Assembly: GCF_016920785.2 (NCBI RefSeq)
Contig: NW_024609880.1
Span: forward strand, 48,508,296-48,572,295
Length of the DNA stretch: 64,000 nucleotides
DNA from: Ixodes scapularis
Lineage: Eukaryota; Arthropoda; Arachnida; Ixodida; Ixodidae
Reading direction: 5' to 3'
The translations under genes and the position numbers were made by a program. Shown here in pieces: positions 54,776 to 64,000 of this stretch. Position 1 is the stretch's first letter; every line of letters begins with the position of its first letter. Below the pieces are notes generated by a model. The model saw only the letters and a program-made list of their open reading frames with translations. It had not been told where the DNA came from and searched no databases.

Positions 54776-55475
54776 GTGAGGTCGCCAAGACCATTTCTTC
54801 TCCCTTTGCGGTTTTCTCCTGCGATCGTTTGCTACAACTTTAAAAAAAAAAAAAAAAGAAAAAAAAACTGCGAAATAAGTTTTATTTAAAAAAAAGTCTG
54901 CTACACTCAATGCTTAATGTCTGTCAGCGCATTGGGCATGCGGAGGAGCGCTGTTTTCGTAGGCGCCATTCATGGAAAAAGAGCGCTGTCTGATGCTCCT
55001 CTCTTTCCTTGACGTCAGAAGCATGGCGCGGTCGTAGCGAGTAGCTCAGTTTCTCTCCGAGGCCGTCGGGCATAAAGTGTGTATCAGTGTGCGTGTGTGT
55101 GGTTTTGTGTGTGTGTGTGGGGGGGGGGGGGGGGGCATAATAACGTTACACGATTAAACAAACGTAGAAAACACGAGACTAAGGTAAAATGCATCCAAGA
55201 CAACTCAGCAAAGGGACCTGCGAATAGTGATGCCCAAAAGACGTATTGAACCGCATCTGCGGTCTGAGCAGACACAATGCGTATTGAAGTGACTTGCTCA
55301 TATTTTCTACGCAGTTAGTATTTACAAGTCAAACCAGTTTCTTTTTCTTTTTTTTTCTTTTTTGTTTCCCGTGTGCTGCAGTGGTGGACCTTACATGCCA
55401 GCTAGGCTCAGCGGGAAACAAGACGCGCAGACATATTATAGTACTGTGCATACATTCTCTCGTTTTGTATTCCAG

Positions 55476-55617
55476 GACTTTCTGGGCAACCACGACGCGA
55501 GCGGAGTGGTGCGACAGCTCTTCGAGCCACCCGTGAGGGCGCGGTTCGTGCGGCTGGAACCGATCGCCTGGAACGAGCTCATCGCACTGCGCTTCGACGT
55601 GCTCGGCTGCATCGACG
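55476..55617 (+). CDS. Exon 28: F5/8-type C domain, part 3
   Basis: TGTATTCCAG precedes DFLGNHDASGVVRQLFEP, then VRARFVRLEPIAW, ELIALRFDVLGC and ID. 'F-x-G-N-x-D', 'R-F-V-R-L-x-P' and 'L-R-F-D-V-L-G-C' are the C-terminal motifs of F5/8C, with the closing Cys that pairs with the one in exon 26. The donor (GTGGCT, 55618) is weak and lies right beside a MITE copy. Confidence 0.9.
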
Positions 55618-55621
55618 GTGG

Positions 55622-55985
55622 CTTCTTTTGCTCTTTACCGCAAAAATCAACCCCGCATCGCCGAACGCTCATTATCCTCCCGAACGTAGCGCTAGAGGTC
55701 CGAACTAGATGCCAATTTTTCAGCACTAACCGTTATCTCATTCAAAGGTTATACGTAATTTTCTGAAATTTTCAATGGGAAAATGGCGGCATACAAGGCT
55801 CTCGAATTCATGTGGAGGCGCCAGTTACCGAAAACGGGCGAAATCGGGACACATTTTCTCATTGAAAATTTTAGAAAATTCCATATAACTTTTGAAAAAG
55901 ATAACGGTTACTGCTGAAACTTCGACATTTTGTCCGGACCGCTAGCGCCACATTTGGGCGTAGAATAAGCGTTTGGCATTGAGTA
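55622..55985. mobile_element. Partial copy of the mariner-like MITE
   Basis: CATCGCCGAACGCTCATTAT, GAAATTTTCAATGGGAAAAT and its inverse, and GCGCCACATTTGGGCG align with 8163-8605. The outer ends are lost. It starts five bases after the end of exon 28. Confidence 0.7.
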
Positions 55986-56123
55986 CTTTATTTGTCTTCT
56001 CTCGATGCGACAATACTATAAAAATGCTCAAGTCAGTAATCATGGACTGTACGTAGTAAAAATGTAGCACGAATGGGGAGCGAGGTTTCCATCCCACAAT
56101 CTGTAGGTTTTATCCTCTTTCAG

Positions 56124-56189
56124 GAATTCAGAACGACGAGCAAACAGCTGTTCCTCCACATGTCACAGAAACCAGTCCTGGTACACCAG
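56124..56189 (+). CDS. Exon 29: linker exon
   Basis: TCCTCTTTCAG precedes GIQNDEQTAVPPHVTETS, then PGTPG, with a GTGCGT donor. It is 66 bp, phase 1-1. It links the discoidin domain to the terminal TIL-like module. Confidence 0.72.
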
Positions 56190-56300
56190 GTGCGTTGATG
56201 TCCCCCAATGACCGGGAGTTTTCATCGGGACTTTTTGTTTCGCTCCCACGCAATACTATATTTATTTGTTAACTCTTTTTTTTTTTTTATTGACCTCCAG

Positions 56301-56452
56301 AAACTGCGACTTCATTCGTGAGCTTGTGCCCCGAGATACCCGAGAACCTCCGACAGTTCTGTCCCAGCTGTCCCCAAGGACACCTCTGCGATGGTTCGAC
56401 CTGCGTTCCCGAGTCCCACTGTCCTTGCTTCCAGGACGAACATCTCTTTCAT
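56301..56452 (+). CDS. Exon 30: third TIL-like module
   Basis: The exon follows TTGACCTCCAG and reads ETATSFVSLCPEIPENLR, then QFCPSCPQGHLCDGSTC and ESHCPCFQDEHLFH. The spacing fits a TIL-like cysteine unit with its C-x-C exit. No GT donor near the end keeps the frame: using GT at 56457 leads to a stop in the next exon. GCAAGT at 56453 is a consensus-like GC donor and gives phase 0, which fits exon 31. Confidence 0.75.
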
Positions 56453-58049
56453 GCAAGTCATTCATCACGTCGTCATACGTGTTCGTGATTACCATACGTC
56501 CCAATTGCAGCGCTCTGAATCAGTAATGAGTGCCGATAACGTCACGCAAAGCTGGTCAAGACAATGCTACACTCTAAAAAAATCTGGAAGGTATACTTTC
56601 CCGCGAAGCACTTAAGAGAGAGACAATATATATGCAATCTACGGAAGGTGCTCGACAAATTACAAGCACATAATAAGATTTTTTTTTTTAGCTCTAAACA
56701 TTTTATTTTTTTAGTCAGTCATCAAACACTTTCCGTGGATTGCGGAAGCCAGCTCAGTCAATCCGAAGACCGGTTGAATGCGTGGCCTTACGACGTATCG
56801 CTGTCTAATCGAACCCGGATCAAGTTGATGGTGACAGAGTGTGACCAACCGCACCTAGAATAATCAGACCCTGTACTAGGATTCTGACGTGACCAGAGTG
56901 AGGTCGACCGCAAACACGGATTGGACACGGGGATGAGCCAGCGCTCGGAGGATGGGCGATCGTGTCCAGATAGCGCATCAAAGGACGCTTTGAGTGGACA
57001 CCCATTATTAGTACCCAAGGGGGTGCTAATACGTCCGCACCATTTTTTAACGATAAATTTACGAAAGGTCTATCATCAGTACATAAACTATAGAACTAAA
57101 CATACACCTCAATATAGTTTTATATAAAAACAATAACACTGTAAAAAGAAAAACTTGTTTAAGAAATATTTTACAACATATTTTCTGGTGTTCACCTTGA
57201 AATTCTTAATGTGTCCAAACGCGCATCATTAAAGAAACGCTCCCAGTTAATATTAAGTACTTCGAATTAAATACAAATAAAATAGCGCAAATAGGAGAAG
57301 GATAATCAATTAAGACAGGACAGGCGCTAATTATGCTAACGTTTGTTGTCGTCTCGGTATTCCTGTCGAAATACATAAAATAGATATAGTTTTCCGACAT
57401 TTAGCAAAATGGCGCGGCAGTATAGTATTAAAAAAAAAAAAAGACCATATTCTCTATGTATATGTTTGGAAGAAAATACACTTTATTGATTGCGTTACCT
57501 GGCCGCTATATCAGTACGCGTTATGGGTGACAGTATGCTGACAGCCAGATGTTATTACGGTTGCTGTTCTGGAGAGACAGGCACATACAAATGTAATTCT
57601 GTTAAAGGAGAAAAAAAAACACATCCGGTTGGTTTGCATCACTTGACACAGTGGCAGTTGGTCAGCTGCGAAGAGCTTTTGGAAAATCAACTATAAACAA
57701 GAAGTGGGAGAGAGGACACCGAGACGCTGGAAACGCTTCGACAAGACTTCGCCAACTGACCAAAGCTTCGAAAACAACAAGAAAAATAAATCAAGGGGCA
57801 AAACTAGGATGAGGCGACGCCCTGGAAAGACACGATGGCGCGTGCCATGAAAGGCGAGACTGGACATCATCGCCTGCTACGTTCCTCGAAATACAGCTAT
57901 ACGATATATAACACGATATATATATGTATTCTTTTTTTCAGCGATGTGCGTAGCCTGCGCTTCCTTCGCTTTCCAATGTGGCGGACGTGCGCTTGCTGGA
58001 ATGAGCACTACGATGTGTACTTGCGCAGTCATGTTCGCTTCTATTGCAG
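56453..58049 (+). other. Intron 30, candidate GC-AG intron
   Basis: The intron begins GCAAGT and ends TTCTATTGCAG. It contains no exon that fits. A Cys-rich-looking frame at 57943-58049 fails on phase, since an entry in phase 0 meets TAG at once. Confidence 0.6.
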
Positions 58050-58145
58050 GTGAATACGATCATCAAGACTAGAGACTGCAACACCTGCACATGCTCACTG
58101 AATGGCCATTCCAAATGCGCGAGGACAGTGTGCCGATGCACTCTG
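58050..58145 (+). CDS. Exon 31: VWC-like segment
   Basis: CTTCTATTGCAG precedes VNTIIKTRDCNTCTCSLN, then GHSKCARTVCRCTL, with a GTAAGC donor. C-x2-C-x-C-x5-C is the VWC-like pattern that follows TIL modules elsewhere in this gene. It starts and ends in phase 0. I could not identify the following exon. Confidence 0.75.
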
Positions 58146-58295
58146 GTAAGCATCCAGGATTCACATGACGTTAATCCGCCATTTTGTTTTTCGACGTCGG
58201 CGTGATAGGGCTCGAGCGTCTGCTCACCCCTCATTTTAGGGCTCCATGTGAACTCTTGGAATGTTAGACCTTCGGCCAAACGTTATTACTACAGT

Positions 58296-59514
58296 GTTCT
58301 AGAGTGTGTAGTGGCAAGAGCGGTGCCCGCTTACAATGGGCCGCGTGACGACGGTCAACGTAGATGCCGCGAGTGGCGCTGGAGTTCTGTGCCCTAGGAA
58401 AATTTGTGGCAGATGGCAGATGTGCGATGAGCGAAGAAGACGACGAAGCTGAGGCGGTACGCTTCGCCCGAATGTAGCACCGTAGCTCTTTTCTTTGTGG
58501 TGTAACGGTGGGGAGTCTTCCCCATTCCGTTGCCGTCTCGGTCATAAATGCAAGGAAAAAGACGGACGCACACACTGCTTCGCGCCGGGATGCAAGTCGG
58601 GCTATTATGACTATTTTGTAGTTCTTTTTTTTTGCGTACTATGTTGCTGAATATCTGTCATGTGCTTGCTGTATATGTCGATGAACTGTATTACCACTTT
58701 TGTGAAGTCATGAAGCAGTGAGTTGAGAATCTTTTTTTTTTCATATTAGGGGTAGTTGAAGTTTGTGTTCATATCGTATTTTAATCCTTCATGTACTCCC
58801 AATCGAGGAATTTTTTCTTCATAGACTGCCTTCCACGAAAAAAAACAATTTGTTATATGTTCGCCAGTTGCAGTGGCACCTTGGCCGTTCCCAAACGCGC
58901 TCCGCCTTGCACTCTACACAACGCTGGTCCCCGCATCAGCAACACGAACAAAAAACAATAACCAGTTTACTGTTCCTCTCACCATTAAAAAAGTGAGAGA
59001 TTTATTGACATTTATTTTTCTATTTTTCCTTGTTATATCAGTATCGCGTGGTTTCTTTCGCAGCTATTAAGCGTACTGCCCAAGTGATAGCGTTTCTGAA
59101 CGACCTGTCAATACTAAGAAGGGGGGCGTCGATATTAATCAAATGATCTCCATCAAAAACACGCGAATAATAAATGTAGAGGATAGCACACACTCTAGAG
59201 GTATTGGTGCAAAGGAAAACCTACAATTTTTCACATTAGCACTTGTTCTGCGTCGCGAAAAGCTCCAGTCGAACCAGACTAGTACACACCGAGCAGCGCC
59301 GACGACGAGGCTGACAGGAGGGACAGTGACTTTAGGTGGGACGAGACGAGGCCATGTCCGCTGGGCTCTAGACATGAAGCGCATGTGTCGCCGGCGCTTC
59401 GTTCTTCTTCATTCAAGCCTCTTGCCACAGTTCCTAGGGCACAGAACAGCAGCGCTACGGTGTCGTCTACGCGCAAAATCTTTACGCAGTGGCCGCCGCT
59501 CTTGCCACTAGAAC
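58296..59514. repeat. Inverted repeat pair, about 120-bp arms
   Basis: GTGGCAAGAGCGG, TTCTGTGCCCTAGGAA and TGTGGCA on the left recur inverted near 59400-59514. The middle (58460-59380) contains AT-rich text and no supported exon. It may be a fold-back element. Confidence 0.55.
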
Positions 59515-59517
59515 CCT

Positions 59518-59691
59518 CTATACTTCGTTTCAGCTTCGGTCCAGACGCAGCCAAAGCTACAAGCGCGAGCTCCGGGCTTTCAGCATCCCTGCCAAGCACG
59601 CGCGCTGGTGCAGTGCAAGCACTGTTCTGGGCCACATGCTCGCGCTTGTAGCATCGGCTGCGTCTGGACCGAAGCTGAAACGAAGTATAGG
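59518..59691. mobile_element. Palindromic MITE
   Basis: CTATACTTCGTTTCAGCTTC and GAAGCTGAAACGAAGTATAG, continuing through GGTCCAGACGCAGCC and GCTACAAGCGCGAGC, form an almost perfect hairpin. Confidence 0.8.
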
Positions 59692-62572
59692 TTATTACCT
59701 ATACACCATCGCACGGAGCGTGATCCGGACTCTTTTTTTTTGGGTAGGTTTTGAAGAGAGTTCGTTTTTTGCCAAGCACCCAACGTTACTAGAACAACTC
59801 ATTTGGGAAACTGCCATAGAGCCTGCTCTGAAAAAGTGTCACCAATCCGTACTCGAGAAGATAATGGCGATCGCAACGCCGCCATTGCTCCCGCGGCGGG
59901 CACTCGGGGAACCGCACGGCTGCTTGTGTTGTTTCGGGAGTATCGCATTTCGATGGCGTCCGCTGTGACTATTCTATTCTGGCTTTAATCGGCTATTTTG
60001 GCTCCGGAACATATAGAGTGGAAGTAGTTTCAGGGATGCCAACCCCCGTTTCCCAAGCGGACGCGACGCGAATTACTACCGAAGTTAGGACGCTCCGGGT
60101 CGGGACGCGCTACCTGAAATCACCGATGGGACGTGGTTGTATAAAGACAATATTAATTGTGCCGCAAAACCTTGTAAACTAAACATTTCAGAAAACATCA
60201 CGCGCCTGTAATTTTGTACTAATCTCTAATAAAGTTTCTACAAAAAGAGCTTTTTTTCGTTGGCTTTCACGCAAAAGCATGCTCTCTAAAAGGTCATGGT
60301 GACCACAGTAAAAAAAAAAAACATTGAGCCGCCATCTTGACACCTCGAGCATGAGAGTTTAGGTAGTCTGGGAACATTCAGTGACTGTAGCAATAGCCAT
60401 ATAAAGCAACTTTCCTGTTTCAACTCGTCGCTAAAGGGTGGTGCTGTTATCGTATTTAGCTCGGTCTCTGTGGACGCCAGCGGCCCAGGTTTCTAGGTTG
60501 GGTTTCCCAACTGAGTGTTTTACTATACGTTGCCAGCACCGAAGCAAAGGAACGAACGAGTACGCCGCACCCGATCAGCTATTTTTCGTGAAGACCGCGA
60601 AATATTTCCGGAAATTATCTCAACGGATATAATCCTCGAAGAACGTCGAACGGCCCGCATCGCGGGCCAGTCGATGTTCGCTTTTTTCGTTCGTTTCCTA
60701 TTCATTTCCCGCGAAGGCCAAACAGGATACAAGCCCTGGTATTCCCTGGTTCTACAGAGGAAGATAACACAAAATCCTGAATAGGCAAATAAAGTAAAAA
60801 CTTCCAAGAAAGGTCGGCGAACGCCCAATACAACGCAGGTGGAGTACGTGTCGCGCTGGCCGGGTTTCCATAGAGTGCTTTCATGATCGCTTTGCGCGGG
60901 ACATGAAGGCGCCCTAGGTTTCCACACCCCAGGCGTTTGGCAGAAACGTCTGGCTGATTTGATGGGGGTCACTACAGTCACAAGCTGGCGGCTGCTAGAG
61001 AGCTCCTTTTGAAAAGTTCTTGGAAATAAAGCCTATTGCGGGGAAGTGCACTCCCAATGTTAAAACTAAAGAGCTAAAAAACAGTTAACGCGAACATTCG
61101 ATTGCCGGTTTTTGCGCTAAACTTTCCTTCACCACTAAAAGACTAGGGAGGTTTAGTAGACCGTTTTCAAAGGCTCGCTCCCGCTACGAGCGCGCGCGTC
61201 AGAGCATGTGTCGAAGTGGCAGCGCGAACTCCCGCTACAAATATCGTAGCATGAAAATGCGATGTGCTAAAACTCTATTATCTGTCGAGAAATTGAGCGA
61301 AAGGACTAGACGAGAGCGCGGAGGTGACGTCCGAACGCCGAGCTCTGGTTGGAACGATTAGTGGGTCACCTGACGTCACCGCGAATATCCGACCCCGTCT
61401 CGGCGAATATCCCGACCCCGGATAGGCCGCATCGGCATATCCGGGGTACAAACTTCGGGAGTAGAATTCGATGTTCGTCGATAATCTGACTGGTCGAGAC
61501 GCGGGAAAGTGTCATTGTTTTTGTTCGCGTCAGCTGTGCCGCTTAGACGCTTTATTACTAAACAATTATCGTGCCCGAGCACAGCGAGTAACTTTATTCT
61601 GTGACTGGTTCATGATCCAGGCCTCTAGCCGTCACGAATATTATTTTTTATAGTATCGCAGGTTGTCGACTCAGCGAGATCGCTGCTGGATGGTTGAAGG
61701 TCTCACTCACGCTTGTACCGACAACCGATCGAAGTTCACCTTCTCGTGTATCCGTGTACGTGAATCGCGGTGTTGCGAACAAAGTACGAAACCCTTCCTA
61801 CGCACGCGTCTGCCCCAACACACCAGAAATATATATGTATAAAAAAAAAAACCGTTTATAGTCCTTTTTGTTTTATGATGGACCGCTACAGACGCTACGA
61901 GCCATCGGAGCCAGTCCAATGCCACGTGAGTGTCACGTGACATTCTAGATAAGAACAGCGAAGAGCGCAGTGCGTTGAGTCACTAGGTACGCTCAGAAGC
62001 ACCGGATTGGTTAGGATGGCTTATAGCGTCTTCTGTGGTCAATCATAAGGTGAAACAGAGATGGTGTCAAGCTCCGCGCGCTCTGGAGTTTCGATTACCA
62101 TAAACATGTCTTCGTAGAATTCGCATTCTCGTTTGTCGACAATGCAAACCAAAAAGGATGCTGTGCGGTTGCAGGCGAAGAATGAAACGCACGTCATTGC
62201 ACCGCATCGACTCACCACGCCGCTCATAAAGCAGCGATAGCGGTTCCGTTTTACGAACTGTAGGTAACGTCCAACTGTAGGTCATTCGCCGCCGCGCTAA
62301 CGTCTTTCGAGCGGAGTTTACTCGCGCCGTTTACTCGGTTTTAGTCACGTGGCATTCGTCAACCGTAAATCTTAGAGCACCTCCTTATCTCGGAAAGACG
62401 CTCGTTTCCGACCGGTACTCGACCAATCCCTATCTTGACAAAAACCGAGCCGTACTTTTGTGTGTGTGTGTGTGTTTTTTTTTTCTTTTTCTTTTTCGTT
62501 TCTTTGCTCTCGCTTTCCGTGAGCGAGATTACAAAGGAGTGGTTGCTCCGACCGTGAGGAGATCTTTCAGAA
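59692..62572. other. Stretch without a supported gene
   Basis: Only short open frames without recognisable domains occur. A hairpin-like GC-rich motif near 61370-61440 repeats CGACCCCG, and ATAGATAAT-type AT tracts are scattered. The last exon(s) of the main gene could lie here or beyond, but I could not identify them. Confidence 0.5.
62458..62475. repeat. (GT)n microsatellite
   Basis: Short TG-dinucleotide run followed by a T-rich tract, about 100 bp upstream of the putative first exon at 62573. Confidence 0.85.
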
Positions 62573-62710
62573 ATGAGAAGCGTACGACGTCTCGCGTGTG
62601 CGCGCTCCGCGTGTGTGTCGTCGCCTTCCTCCAGTGCGCCATGGCGAAGTTTGGCTCTTGTTGTCTGTGTCCTGGCGCTCGCCTGCAGCAGCGTCTCGGC
62701 CAATGCGGTA
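62573..62710 (+). CDS. Putative first exon with signal peptide of a second gene
   Basis: The ATG opens MRSVRRLACARSACVSSP, then SSSAPWRSLALVVCVLAL and ACSSVSANA. A basic N-terminus, a hydrophobic core (LALVVCVLALA) and an Ala-x-Ala end look like a signal peptide. A possible donor GTAACT follows at 62711. The reading continues to a stop at 62792 without a domain. Nothing downstream in the window can be joined to it. It could also be a chance open frame. Confidence 0.35.
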
Positions 62711-63299
62711 ACTCTTGCTTTGCCTTCCCTTTCAACCGCGTTGCGTGTCGAGAGTCTGAAACCTGGAGTCGCCGACGACAAGAATATATAAGCCACGCCC
62801 TGTATTTCTTAACTGCCGTACTCTACAGCGCCTCGGCAACAAGACAGATTTGGTTAGTGGTGGTGATGCATGTTCTTGGAAAAGTCAGACAAACTTTAAA
62901 CAAGAAAACAGGTTGATAGGGAATCGTAGTAGACCGTTTTTCCCCTCCGCTACAGTATCCGGGGAAAAAGCGCCGCAGCTAAAGTCCCTCGACGAAAAAT
63001 ATCCAGGGACGTTAGCCGCAGCTGCACATGCGTGCCGCCAGCCTTGTCTGCATAGTTCAAGCGGTTCAAGGTCTTGTGGCGGATGCTGAACTTTAGAAAC
63101 AACTCGCAGGATATTTCGTGGGACTTTGATTGGCTCAATGGTCCCTTCTTTCCCGTAGTAAACTGTATCGACAAAAAAAAAAAAAACAAAAAAAAAAACG
63201 GTATGTGCAGAAACAATTAACATGACGTTTCGAATGAGGATGGCTAGTTGGGCTAGTTGGTTTTGCATCATGGTGTAATACGCCAAAACAACAGGGACA

Positions 63300-64000
63300 G
63301 ACAAAACGAAGGTAGAACTAGACAGGACGCGGCGTAACTTTCAACTGAATTGTTTATTTAGAAGACAGAATTTAGGAAAAATATAATATAAAAGCAGGCA
63401 CACGTGGCAGAACAACAGATAAGGTCCAAAAACACACCCCCCTCAAATGCCAGCGTCATTGGTTCTTCAAATAGTAGAATTCTTTATCAGTCAATGACAA
63501 AGAGGGAGCGCTTATGCAAGTATTGTCGTGGTGGGACCTAATCAGGAAAGCTTCATGAATTTCTCTTGCCGTTTTTGTTTTATAATGGCCCATGACACAG
63601 GTGTCACCAAAGATGGGGCTGCACTTTTCAGAGTTGGGCCCGCAATCGCAACGGTCACAATGAACCGCTAAGTGGCCAGACGGGGACTGTCTGATCGCCA
63701 ACGCATGCTCTCTGACCCTATCATTAATGCATCTCCCCGTCTGGCCAACGTACACCTTACCACATGACAAGGGGATTTTATACGTGACACTGGTAGCGCA
63801 CTCGCGGAACTTGGTGACATGTCGTTTTTTGCATGACTCTCGTGTCACATCCGATTCGTCTCATAATCGGCTTATCCTCTTACACAGCGAAGAAAGTTTG
63901 TTCGGTGCTGAAAAAACGACTGGTATGTCAAAGCGATGGGCCACCTTCTTCAGATTGTGGGACATCTTATGTATGTACGGTAGGACAACAGGCCTACCTA
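63300..64000 (-). mobile_element. Penelope-like element, 3' part, running off the window
   Basis: The minus strand carries the C-terminal part of a Penelope-like polyprotein (see next entry) and then about 100 bp of A/T-rich 3' sequence toward 63345. The reverse transcriptase itself would lie beyond the right edge. The end toward 63300 is approximate. Confidence 0.7.
63456..64000 (-). pseudogene. Penelope-like polyprotein, GIY-YIG end, with in-frame stop
   Basis: The frame reads SVTYKIPLSCGKVYVGQT, then GRCINDRVREH, HCDRCDCGP and KTAREIHEAFLI. This is the GIY-YIG-type endonuclease with the preceding Cys/His cluster found at the C-terminus of Penelope-like reverse transcriptases. Upstream in the same frame (63864-64000) homologous text continues (PVVLPYIHKMSHNLKKVA), but TGA at 63861-63863 interrupts it. 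The copy is therefore probably inactive. The N-terminal part is outside the window. Confidence 0.72.

Larger units (their letters stand above)
1079..58145 (+). other. Gene span: hemocytin/mucin-like multidomain secreted protein, 31 exons, partial at both ends
   Basis: This is the extent of the gene whose exons are listed separately. I joined exons by GT-AG sites (one GC-AG), matching phases and conserved cysteine patterns. The 31 exons total 4390 nt, which is one leading base plus 1463 codons with no stop. Domain order is C8 end, TIL, WxxW x4, Thr/Ser linker, TIL/VWC-like, WxxW, linker, F5/8C, linker, TIL, VWC-like. This mixture is known from insect hemocytin/hemolectin and from vertebrate gel-forming mucins and VWF, which are secreted clotting, adhesion or mucus proteins. 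A haemolymph clotting or adhesion role is therefore inferred, not shown. The signal peptide and VWD domain must lie upstream of the window, and the 3' end was not found. Introns range from about 90 bp to 11 kb and are full of transposons. Confidence 0.85.

Noticed and set aside
57943..58049. Possible Cys-rich exon just upstream of exon 31
   Set aside because: Entering in phase 0 gives an immediate TAG, and the other frames cannot be joined to exon 31 without a stop.
58873..58960. Possible exon following GCCAGTTGCAG
   Set aside because: In the required phase 0 it contains no cysteines and no domain pattern, so I could not justify it as exon 32.
59062..59094. Short terminal exon ending in TGA after TTCTTTCGCAG
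   Set aside because: Phase 0 gives only seven codons and a stop; too short to distinguish from chance.

Overview
The window looks like a stretch of a large, repeat-rich arthropod genome, most likely a chelicerate and probably a hard tick. This is inferred from the chelicerate-style WxxW/TIL/discoidin secreted protein, the abundance of small inverted-repeat elements, the Penelope-like and I-group-like retroelements, and introns that are mostly transposon debris. No species can be fixed from the sequence alone.

One plus-strand gene dominates. I could chain 31 exons from 1079 to 58145. Their splice phases agree at every junction and together they give about 4.39 kb, or 1463 codons, without a stop. 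The product is a fragment (both ends lie outside or were not found) of a secreted, cysteine-rich, hemocytin/hemolectin- or mucin-like protein. In order it holds the end of a C8 domain, a TIL-type cysteine module, two WxxW domains in single exons, two WxxW domains each split by an intron, a long Thr/Ser/Pro linker made of small exons of 45-81 bp, a second TIL/VWC-like module, a fifth WxxW domain, more linker, a complete F5/8-type C (discoidin) domain on three exons, and a terminal TIL plus VWC-like module. Most linker exons are symmetric phase 1-1, so they can be duplicated without breaking the frame. Two such duplications are visible: exons 12-13 copied as 14-15 inside a tandem duplication of about 2.8-3 kb, and the pair 17-18 resembling 19-20. 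The junction between the last two exons appears to use a GC donor.

The introns carry the rest. At 20755-28250 is an inverted-terminal-repeat element with long arms. Each arm contains a tRNA-like A-box/B-box unit, the core keeps a Myb/SANT-like exon, and the whole element sits in the B box of a tRNA-derived SINE. A full-length 5.6-kb LINE (endonuclease, reverse transcriptase, RNase H) with a perfect 14-bp target-site duplication is nested in its left arm. A 707-bp P-element-like derivative (14878-15584) has perfect 31-bp terminal repeats, a perfect 8-bp target-site duplication and a truncated THAP exon. It is nested in one of three copies of a family whose ends are conserved but whose minisatellite core differs in each copy. 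Other elements are mariner-like TA-flanked MITEs, a hAT MITE, other palindromic MITEs, tRNA-like SINEs, a LINE 3' fragment, a 3.6-kb element with inverted arms of about 750 bp, and a minisatellite array.

At the right end there is a possible first exon of another secreted protein (62573-62710) and, on the minus strand, the GIY-YIG end of a decayed Penelope-like element running off the window.
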